Assembly: GCA_002887195.1 (NCBI GenBank)
Contig: PJAB01000794.1
Location: 1 to 20,627 of the forward strand
Direction of reading: 5' to 3'
Source of the DNA: Chrysochromulina parva
Taxonomy: Eukaryota; Haptophyta; Prymnesiales; Chrysochromulinaceae
Length of the DNA stretch: 20,627 nt
The position numbers were made by a program, and so were the translations under genes. The first letter of the stretch is position 1. Every line of letters begins with the position of its first letter. The notes below the pieces were generated by a model. That model saw only the letters and a program-made list of their open reading frames with translations. It was not told where the DNA came from and did no database searches. Shown piece after piece: positions 1-6,446 of the stretch.

Positions 1-192
1 ACGCACCGCCACGCGAATGTGATGGGGCTCGATGCGCCCGCAGTTCTCGACGGCAGCGGCGTCGCCGGCCCGCTGCAGCATCTGCGACGCCACCACCTCC
101 AGTACCGCAGCCATGAACTCTGACGCGCCCGCTGCGACGCTAGGAGCGAGCCGCTGGATGCGCTGCTGCACGCGCGCGGCCGAGAAACCACT
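1..192 (-). other. H2A-like histone-fold domain, truncated by window edge
   Basis: This is the 3' part of the F-box/WD40 frame. The translation runs from SGFSAARVQQRIQRL (compare the H2A alpha-1 region FPVGRVHRLLRK) through VAAGASEFMAAVLEVV (compare VGAGAPVYLAAVLEYL) to RIEPHHIRVAVR (compare RIIPRHLQLAIR). Over a 46-residue stretch it aligns without gaps to the canonical H2A sequence as I recall it, with about 20 identities by eye. The basic residues of the H2A DNA-binding loops are partly lost: the KKT of the canonical protein is NCG here. The end of the fold and any docking tail lie beyond base 1. Confidence 0.8.
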
Positions 193-2169
193 CAGGCTAC
201 CGATCGCCGCGCGACTTCCTCCCCCATCGGCCTCGGTCACCTCGTCGATGCCCCTGCCCAAGACCTGTTGGACCAGCTCCACGCGCCTCCCCACGCCGGC
301 CGCCGCTTCGGCCTCCACCTCCATTGCTGCTCCACCGGCGTCTGGCGCTGCCCCAGACCTCTCGCGAGGCGGCGCCGGGGCATCCGCCCGCAGTGGGGCT
401 GTGGCCACGCCCGCAACCTCGTAGTAGCCCTGCACGCTCGCCGTGCCGCCCGAACCCGATGCCGCCCCCTCGGGCCACCGCCAGAGAAGCACGTGACCAT
501 CCGAGCTCAACGAGACGAGCCCTTCCAAATGAGGCGCTGCGCTCACGAGGCTCGTCGACGACTGTGCGAGCGCGGCGGCAGCGGCGGCAGCGGCGGCCGT
601 GGCTGCGGCGGCGGCGGCCATCGCGGGCGTGAGGGGCTTCATAGGGCTCGAACTGGCCGCCACTCGAGCGACATCGTCGGTCTCAGCGCCATGCGACGAC
701 GACGCACCGACGCCGCCGTCGGCAGAGATCCTGAGATGCGACCCATACACCGCCGAAGGACGCATCTCTTGAAAGGCGAGCGCTGCTGCTGCTCCGCGGT
801 TGGGCGCTATGAGGATCGATGACGCTGCCGGCGCCGGCGCCAGCGCCGGCGCAGAGAGCAAGTTGAGCTCCCGTAGACACGAGCCCGACGGGAGTGCCCA
901 CAATCGCGCGCTCCCGTCGCGGCCCACGCTCAACATGCAACTGCTGCCCGCACCGAAGATGCTCACGACCGGCGCTGTATGGGCTGCGGGAAGGGCAAGG
1001 AAGGGCTTTGGGCGGCCGGCAGCGTGCACGAGCACACGCCCGTCTTGAGCACCACTGAGAAGCCAGCCCCCATGGAGCTCTAGACACGCCACAGCCTCGA
1101 GGTGGCCGGTCGCGCGACAGAGCTGCACGCACGAGGGACACGCGGGTGCCATCGCGCTGCCGCCACCCGCACGGCCCCCGAATCCTAAGCCGCCTATGCT
1201 TCCTGTGCCGGTGGCACCGCTCCCGCCTGCAAGCTCGCCTGCATCCTCGCCCGACACACACGAGCTGGTGGCGACAACCGAGGCTGCGGGTGGCGCCGCG
1301 GAGTCGTCGGCGGCGTCCGCTGCAGCAGTGCTGCTCGTCGAGCGCGCCGTTGTGAGCCATGCATGCGCCGTGGCCGCTCTAGTAGCATGCATGGCGATGG
1401 CAGCCTCCGTCCCGGCTGCCAGCAGCAATCCACCTCGCAACGCCATGGCAAAGATGGTAGCCCCCTCGGCGTGTGCGGTAGCCTGACCCACGAGCGCACC
1501 GCTCTCCGCGTGCCATAGCTGCACGATGCCGCTCCCCCGTCGCGCGGTCGCGACGAGTCCGTCACCCGCGGCGAGTGCCGACAACGTGCCGCCAAAACGT
1601 ATGGACCGTCGATTGGCGCCCTTGGTCGAGACGCAGCGTACCTTGGTCACCCTTGCTGCGCGCGAGCCCGCGGGCAGCAGCGGCGCAAAGTTGACCGAAC
1701 CGCGTCGTAGGTCGTCAGCACGATGAATGGCGAGCGCGACTTCGCCACATGCCGCCTGCGCGCATGCCCACGCCTCCCGGAGCACCAATGGCGGCGGCGG
1801 CGGTGTCGCCGGAAGTGCGGCGGGTCCCGGAAGCGGCAGGAGGACCAGCTGATCACCAGCGTCAAACAGCACGCCGAGCGGCTCCATTGCGATCGCTCGC
1901 GCTTGATGCGCAGCATCCGAAGCATGCAAAGGCACCGGAGCTGAGCCTGGAGTGAGCCAGCGAGGCACGCCTTTGGCACTGCTGATGAAGAGGAGCAGCC
2001 TCCATACGGGCCCATCGGCGGAGCAGAGCGCGCGAAGCCGATGGCAAGTTGCTGCCGCGCAACCAGTGGCCGCAGCGCTGCTCGTGTGCGACAGGAGGAC
2101 GGCGAGTAGCGCGTCATCCAGCCAGTCGAGCATGTTTAGCGAGCCCTCGTCGTGCGGCGCTTTCGACAT
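1..2169 (-). CDS. F-box/WD40 protein with C-terminal H2A-like histone fold (3' end outside window)
   Basis: The frame stays open for 723 codons from the ATG at 2169 to base 1 with no stop, so the C-terminus lies outside the window. Residues about 12-60 look like an F-box (LDDALLAVLL, then TCHRLRALC and VWRLLL). WD40-type blades are visible near residues 195-225 (GIVQLWHAESG), 352-380 (GGWLLSGAQDGRVLV), 395-425 (SVGRDGSARLWALPSG) and 547-565 (LSSDGHVLLWRW), with low-complexity Ala/Gly/Ser linkers. Residues about 661-723 match the histone H2A fold: MAAVLEVVASQMLQRAGDAA resembles the H2A alpha-2 helix, and RIEPHHIRVAVR resembles the segment leading into alpha-3. F-box/WD40 proteins usually act as substrate adaptors of SCF ubiquitin ligases. 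The histone fold suggests a chromatin substrate or partner, which is inference. An in-frame ATG at 2250 would add 27 residues. I kept 2169 because the extension has no recognisable domain. The gene is head-to-head with WDR74. Confidence 0.8.
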   Translation of the reverse strand, partial: MSKAPHDEGSLNMLDWLDDALLAVLLSHTSSAAATGCAAATCHRLRALCSADGPVWRLLLFISSAKGVPRWLTPGSAPVPLHASDAAHQARAIAMEPLGVLFDAGDQLVLLPLPGPAALPATPPPPPLVLREAWACAQAACGEVALAIHRADDLRRGSVNFAPLLPAGSRAARVTKVRCVSTKGANRRSIRFGGTLSALAAGDGLVATARRGSGIVQLWHAESGALVGQATAHAEGATIFAMALRGGLLLAAGTEAAIAMHATRAATAHAWLTTARSTSSTAAADAADDSAAPPAASVVATSSCVSGEDAGELAGGSGATGTGSIGGLGFGGRAGGGSAMAPACPSCVQLCRATGHLEAVACLELHGGWLLSGAQDGRVLVHAAGRPKPFLALPAAHTAPVVSIFGAGSSCMLSVGRDGSARLWALPSGSCLRELNLLSAPALAPAPAASSILIAPNRGAAAALAFQEMRPSAVYGSHLRISADGGVGASSSHGAETDDVARVAASSSPMKPLTPAMAAAAAATAAAAAAAAALAQSSTSLVSAAPHLEGLVSLSSDGHVLLWRWPEGAASGSGGTASVQGYYEVAGVATAPLRADAPAPPRERSGAAPDAGGAAMEVEAEAAAGVGRRVELVQQVLGRGIDEVTEADGGGSRAAIGSLSGFSAARVQQRIQRLAPSVAAGASEFMAAVLEVVASQMLQRAGDAAAVENCGRIEPHHIRVAVR
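544..635 (-). repeat. GCC-rich tract coding a poly-alanine linker
   Basis: Runs of GGC/AGC triplets on the plus strand encode a nearly pure alanine segment (residues about 512-541) between WD40 blades of the F-box protein. It is a low-complexity linker with no predicted function, and is probably length-variable. Confidence 0.6.
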
Positions 2170-2311
2170 AAAGAAAGGCGCCGTATCGGCATAAGGGAGC
2201 TTGAGCACCTCGACAAAAAGCGCGCCCACACACAAGGTGTGAACGTGCATTTGTGAATGTGAATGTATCTCCCTTTTTACTTACGGCGACGTCGGCACCC
2301 TGTTCCGACGA
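2170..2311. promoter_or_regulatory. Divergent intergenic region, probable bidirectional promoter
   Basis: Only 142 bp separate the chosen start codons of the minus-strand F-box gene and plus-strand WDR74 (61 bp if the F-box gene starts at 2250). The region must hold both promoters or at least both 5' leaders. It contains a short inverted repeat (cacac-aag-gtgtg, 2229-2241) and a repeated tgaatg element near 2253-2264. I see no convincing TATA box. The regulatory role is inferred from gene orientation only. Confidence 0.45.
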
Positions 2312-3585
2312 ATGCTTCCCAAAGGATGCTGGGCCTTCACGGGTGACGACACAGGGCTGATGAAACGCGTGCGCTTGTCGGAACCGCCGGGTGCAGCGCA
2401 CCGCTGGGGCGTACAGGAACCCGGCGGTGGCGTCGCGTGCTGCAGCTGGGGACCGACGGGCGAAGACTTTGTTGGTGTGGGCCTGGATACAGGTGTGGTC
2501 CAATTCTGGCGTTCCGACGGCGCGAGCGACTCGCCCGCCTTCGAGCGGAGCGCGCACACGACGGAGGATGCCATAAAGGTGGCCGGGTTGCACGCATGCG
2601 GCGGCGATGCCCATTCCACAGCCCGAGTGCTCATGTGCGACTCGAAGGGGTGCGTCCGCGCTTGGATGTGGGATGGTGCCGACGGCGCGGACTCGGCCAC
2701 GAGCTTCGATACAGGCGGCACAGCCGACTTTGCCACTTTTGACGAGGCCGGCGCGCGCGTCGTCGTCGGTGGTCGCGATCGTGAGCTCGCCCTGTGGGAC
2801 GTGGCGGCAGGCACGTGCTCTTACCACGCGCGCAACGTGCCACACGACAACCTTGACGTGCCGGTGCCCGTGTGGCACTCGGGCGGTCGCTTCATGCCGG
2901 GACAGCCGAATGTGCTCGCCAGCTGCACGGGCTTCGTGCAGTTCCGGCTGCGGGGCGAGGTTCGCCTCTACGACGTGCTCGCCAAGCGGCGACCGAGCGT
3001 GCGCGCGCTGGCGCCCTTGGGAGATGAAGCCGTTCGCTCCATTGCGTGCACGCCCGACGGGCGATACGTGCTCGCCGGCGCAGTCTCGGGGCACATGGCT
3101 CGGCTAGACGTTCGCAAGAACCTGCTCCCGGTGAACCGTTACAAAGGTGCCGCGGGCTCTATCCGGCAGATAGCCATCCATCCAACTCTCCCTCTGGTGG
3201 CAAGCGCTTCGCTTGATCGGCACGTGCGCCTCTATCAGCTCGAGGGTACGGGCGCACTGCTGCAGAAGGTGTACCTGAAGCAGAGGCTGACGGCCATGAT
3301 GCTCTCGGCTGAGCGGCCGCCCAAGGGTGCCTTCGCCGCAGCGATCACCAGCCGTGCATCCGCCGATGAGGGTGAGGAGGGTGACGACGAGGATGGCGGT
3401 GATGGCGACAACGTTGGTGCGATGCTCGGCGCGCTTCGGGAGGTGACGGATGAGGGCGACGAAATGGGCGACGAGCTGGACGAGGATGGCGACGATGACA
3501 ACGACGACGACGATGACGATGGAAACGCCGAGCTCGATGGCTTTGAGGAGGGAGCGGACGAGGCTGCCGACGATGACGATGAGGA

Positions 3586-3624
<39 letters not shown>

Positions 3625-3784
3625 GGACGAGGACGAGGAGGAAGAGGAGTCAGCACCGCCGCCGCCAGTGGGCAACAAGCGCAAGACCCCTGTCGGGCGC
3701 ACGGGCACGGCACCTAAGAAGCCGCCGCCGATGCGCGTGCAAACAGCGGGTGCGAATGGCGTGGCCAACAACGAGAAGAGGTGA
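2312..3784 (+). CDS. WDR74: WDR74/NSA1-type WD40 protein, 60S ribosome assembly factor
   Basis: This 490-residue single-exon protein matches the WDR74 (human) / Nsa1 (yeast) family along its beta-propeller. It begins with the typical TGDDTGLMK segment, followed by GGRDRELALWDV, ARNVPHDNLDVPVPVW, LASCTGFVQFRLRGEVRLYD, GAAGSIRQIAIHPTLPLVAS and LDRHVRLYQLEG, and closes the propeller with KVYLKQRLTAMML near residue 320. In other eukaryotes this nucleolar protein belongs to an early pre-60S module and is released by the AAA-ATPase Rix7/NVL. Residues 351-447 are a long Asp/Glu-rich tail, followed by a lysine-rich segment (NKRKTP, APKKPP) that could be a nuclear or nucleolar signal. Human WDR74 is about 100 residues shorter, and the acidic tail largely accounts for the difference. 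The ATG at 2312 is right at the conserved N-terminus. Confidence 0.93.
3571..3651 (+). repeat. GAC/GAG microsatellite coding the acidic tail of WDR74
   Basis: An almost pure run of GAC, GAT and GAG codons, with a core (gacgag)n hexamer array, encodes an unbroken Asp/Glu stretch (residues about 420-447). The same bases read on the other strand give a poly-serine open frame, which I treat as an artefact. Such a tract is prone to length change by slippage. Confidence 0.85.
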
Positions 3785-4302
3785 TAGAGGAATGAAAGAG
3801 GCCCATCAGCACGCCAATCACCAGAGGTGAGCACCCCTTGGCACGAGCGGCGGCTGGACACCATCGCCATAGCAGTCATGTGTCGGAGAGCCGTCCAGAT
3901 CAAGCAAACCGAACGAAGATGACTGCGCGGCGGGCGTATGCCTGCGCGTTTTCGTGCGCGATGGGCTCCTGCACGGAGCGCGCCATCGCATCGTGTCGCC
4001 GCGCTGCAGCCAGGGCTGGAGTGTGCAGGGGGCGGCCTCGCCTGTCACCGCACCCGTGTGAACGAGGAAGGACACAGGTCGGGTCGCGGTGGGTCTCGGT
4101 GCGTTCCGGCCGCAGCTTCCACTTCATGTGAACGAGGATGACAATTATTATTAGCAAACTGGACCGGATACGGTAGGAAGTCGCAAAGCACTAACGCGTG
4201 CCGGTCGCCGTCGCTGCCGGTCCACCCTGCTTTTTCGACCTGCTCGCAGCCCGTGCTCGTCTTTCTCCCGTGTGTCCCTCCGTACGCCCCATTGCGCCCT
4301 TC
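3785..4302. other. Convergent intergenic region, no gene seen
   Basis: This is the 3' side of both WDR74 and the plastid-protein gene. Open frames here are short, lack family resemblance, and at least one begins with a non-ATG codon. A 12-bp direct repeat (tgtgaacgagga) occurs at 4057 and 4127. A short AT-rich patch (acaattattattagc) near 4141 stands out from the GC-rich surroundings and may belong to a 3' UTR. I see no tRNA or other structured RNA. Confidence 0.5.
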
Positions 4303-4959
4303 CTATTCTCGATACGGAGTGGCTTCCACATCGATCACTCCGTCACTGTCCTGAACGGGGCCGCGACTCGCGGCGCCGGCGCGTCCGCCGGCGCTCTTAC
4401 CTCCGCGCAACGTTGGCACCTCAATCACTCGCCCACCCGCTTGCAAGCTCAGCGTCTCGACTCGCATCTTGCCGGTGCCGTCAGAGGACCCGCGGATGGC
4501 GATGACGCCAGAGCCCGCAGTGCCCGTACACTGGCACTGAAGCTGCATGGCCTTCATACCATTGACGTTCGAGCTCGCTGATGAGAAGACAGGTCCGATC
4601 GTAATGTCGGAGCCGAGCATGGCCGTCGCCCTCGAATCTAGTCGAAGCGAATTCTGAGCCTCGAATAGCATCTCGTCGGCGTCCGCCTGGCCCTCAGCAA
4701 TGGCCGTTTCGAGAACTCCGACAAGCGGCTTCAACATCCCGACCGCCAGCTTCACGGGAAGTGGGGCATTCCGCGTCAACTCGTCGAGGCCATTGGAGAG
4801 CGCACCGCCCTTCTTTTTGCTCTTGCCGTCGCCACCGAAGAATTTCGCCAGCGGATTCTCCTGCATGGTGATGACAGACCGAGCAGGCATGAGTGCTTTA
4901 TGCGGCGGCGCGAGCACGTAGCTAGCCACGAACAGCTGAACGAGTACGGGTAGCATCAT
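4303..4959 (-). CDS. Probable plastid-targeted protein with Coa1/Tim21-like domain
   Basis: This 218-residue protein starts with a hydrophobic signal-like segment (LPVLVQLFVASYVL), followed by a short basic stretch ending in PARSVITMQ. That arrangement resembles the bipartite presequences of secondary-plastid algae. Residues about 65-98 form a helix (KLAVGMLKPLVGVLETAIAE). Residues about 100-181 have the shape of a Coa1/Tim21-like domain: a helix, then ATAMLGSDITIGPVFSSASS, then alternating beta strands (AMQLQCQCTG, SGVIAIRGS, MRVETLSLQ, GRVIEV). Coa1 and Tim21 are mitochondrial membrane-complex proteins. In algae, related folds occur in uncharacterised organelle proteins, so the function here is unknown. 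The C-terminal tail (182-218) is Gly/Ala-rich then acidic. Two adjacent ATGs open the frame, and the first is used. It is divergent from the J-domain gene. The targeting call is firmer than the domain call. Confidence 0.6.
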   Translation of the reverse strand: MMLPVLVQLFVASYVLAPPHKALMPARSVITMQENPLAKFFGGDGKSKKKGGALSNGLDELTRNAPLPVKLAVGMLKPLVGVLETAIAEGQADADEMLFEAQNSLRLDSRATAMLGSDITIGPVFSSASSNVNGMKAMQLQCQCTGTAGSGVIAIRGSSDGTGKMRVETLSLQAGGRVIEVPTLRGGKSAGGRAGAASRGPVQDSDGVIDVEATPYRE

Positions 4960-5150
4960 AGCCAGCAGGGCACATTTTTTCCCCTGGGAGCTCGAGCATC
5001 ACCTCTGCTTCGTTAATGAAAAACATGCTTTTCTGTTCATGTACAAGTATAAAAACATTCGAAGGGAGCCAGCCTGTCTTCTCCTCATCAGCGAAGACTC
5101 AGGTCCGGCAAGGTTGTATTCGCACCGCCAACAGGCACCTCGTTCTTTGC
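4960..5150. promoter_or_regulatory. Divergent intergenic region with AT-rich core
   Basis: This 191-bp gap separates two divergently transcribed genes. Bases about 5011-5060 are strikingly AT-rich for this window and contain a TATA-like sequence for the plus-strand gene. The gap is short enough that the two genes probably share promoter elements. Confidence 0.5.
5048..5055 (+). promoter_or_regulatory. TATA-box-like element for the J-domain gene
   Basis: The sequence tataaaaa lies 96 bp upstream of the ATG at 5151. If it works at the usual distance of about 30 bp, transcription would begin near 5078. That leaves a leader of about 70 nt and places the earlier in-frame ATG at 5016 upstream of the transcript. 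It therefore helps decide the start codon of the next gene. Confidence 0.45.
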
Positions 5151-5963
5151 ATGGACGTCTTCGCGCTCTTGAAAGCTGAAGACGATAATCCACGCGGTCA
5201 GGCTGGCGGGCGCTACTTGTCGGGTGACTCGCTCGAGGCCGCCGCGGCTGCGGAGCAGCGTCGCTTGGAGATCAAGGCCGCGCGCTGGACCAAAGGCCGG
5301 CAGGAGGAGGGCATTCTCCATCTAATCAAGGCGAAGACCCTGTTCCAGCGCCTGAAGCTGCCCGAGCCGAGGTGGGTCGACGACACCGCACAATGGCATG
5401 TGAGCCGAGAGCAGGTGGACGCGGCGTACGAGGATCTCAAGAAGGCCTGCCATCCTGAGTGGAGCTTTCATCCTCAGGCTCAGCGCGGCTATGCTCTGCT
5501 CCGCGAGGCCTTTGACACTCTCTCGGATGCCAACGGCCGCCGCGATGCCTATGTGCGCGAGGTCGCCGAGCTCGTACGCGAGCGCGAGGCCCTCGTCTCA
5601 GCAACGTCGTCGACGACGAGCGGCTGTGGCATGGCAGCGGCCAGTGCCGGGGGCGCAAGTAGTAGCAGCAGCGGCAGCTCACGTGCCGCACTCGCAGCCG
5701 CTGCTGCTGCCGATGCTGCCGATATCGAAGAGCAGAACAAGAGGCGACGACTCATGCTTGAGGAGAAGCGCCGAGCTCTGATGGACAAGCCTGGGCAGGC
5801 ACAACGACCGACGGCCACGAAGAGCGATGCCCGTCCGAGTACAAATGTTGAAGACGACGGCGACGATGACGAAGGCGGCGGCGGCAGCGGCGGAGCAGCT
5901 GTGCTTGCGGCGCGCGAGAAGCTCAAGGCGGCTGGGCGAAAGCGGCGACCAGGCATGTTCTGA
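5151..5963 (+). CDS. J-domain-like protein with HPE instead of HPD
   Basis: With the start at 5151 this is a 270-residue protein. The frame is open back to an ATG at 5016, but those 45 extra residues lack any domain and lie around and upstream of a TATA-like element. Residues about 62-135 resemble a J-domain: KTLFQRLKLPEP, an insertion (RWVDDTAQWHV), helix II (SREQVDAAYEDLKKA), the loop CHPEWSFHP, helix III (AQRGYALLREAFDTLSD) and RRDAYVREV. J-domains stimulate Hsp70 ATPase through an invariant HPD; here the triplet is H101-P102-E103. After it come an Ala/Ser-rich linker, a charged helix (EEQNKRRRLMLEEKRRAL), an acidic patch (DDGDDDE) and a basic C-terminus (GRKRRPGMF) that could be a nuclear signal. 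The layout recalls DNAJC8-like nuclear or splicing J-proteins, but I cannot assign an orthologue. Confidence 0.65.
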   Translation: MDVFALLKAEDDNPRGQAGGRYLSGDSLEAAAAAEQRRLEIKAARWTKGRQEEGILHLIKAKTLFQRLKLPEPRWVDDTAQWHVSREQVDAAYEDLKKACHPEWSFHPQAQRGYALLREAFDTLSDANGRRDAYVREVAELVREREALVSATSSTTSGCGMAAASAGGASSSSSGSSRAALAAAAAADAADIEEQNKRRRLMLEEKRRALMDKPGQAQRPTATKSDARPSTNVEDDGDDDEGGGGSGGAAVLAAREKLKAAGRKRRPGMF

Positions 5964-6446
5964 GCGCACGGGGTCTTCTCGCCAAATTCCTGGTACGCGG
6001 CTCGGCGAAACTGTACAATTCCCAATTTCCGAATTTGCGACAGACCCGACAGGGTCAGAACCGGCCTGTGGGACGTGGCGATTTCTACCCCTACGTGTGG
6101 GCAACTGGGGGGCATGCCATGTTGCCAAATCGTGCGTCGGTACCCCGGACCGTCGTTAGATACGTTTTAACCTCCCCGTCGGCGGGGCGTGTACGCGAGC
6201 GAGCGCCGAGCGGGCGCGAGGGGGGCGGCGGGGAGCGTGCCAAATGGACGATCTCTTATACGTGTAGCTTAATATGCCTTCGTATACCGACGACCTTCGT
6301 TTCGTTGACTACCGGTATCACACTGCAACCCCTTGTATGAAGAGTTTTCAACATATTCAAGGAACAAGGTCGGCATGCATTTTTTGATTTTCGATCACAA
6401 AAAACAGATTCTCGTTTAACCTCGATGAGCTTTTCCTCCTAGACAC
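5964..6446. other. Convergent intergenic region with small hairpins, no gene seen
   Basis: This holds the 3' flanks of the J-domain and EF-hand genes. Two short perfect inverted repeats are visible: gaccc-gaca-gggtc (6043-6056) and ccccg-tcgg-cgggg (6174-6187). Bases about 6340-6420 are AT-rich and lie just beyond the EF-hand stop codon, so they may be its 3' UTR. Open frames here are short and without family resemblance. I find no tRNA-like cloverleaf. Confidence 0.5.

Noticed and set aside
32..822. Overlapping plus-strand frames at the left end
   Set aside because: The opposite strand carries the F-box/WD40/H2A frame with clear domain matches. The plus-strand frames are compositionally biased shadows.
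2114..3094. 326-residue minus-strand frame
   Set aside because: It is antisense to the conserved propeller of WDR74 and overlaps the F-box gene start. There is no recognisable domain.
3235..3903. Minus-strand frame with a long poly-serine run
   Set aside because: It is the reverse reading of the GAC/GAG tract coding the acidic tail of WDR74, which has clear family support on the plus strand.
5016..5150. N-terminal extension of the J-domain protein from the ATG at 5016
   Set aside because: It spans an AT-rich promoter-like stretch with a TATA-like box and adds no domain. The ATG at 5151 fits better.
6043..6187. Short hairpins that resemble bacterial terminators
   Set aside because: The stems are only five base pairs, no T-run follows, and the genes are eukaryotic. 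I list them only as features of the intergenic region.
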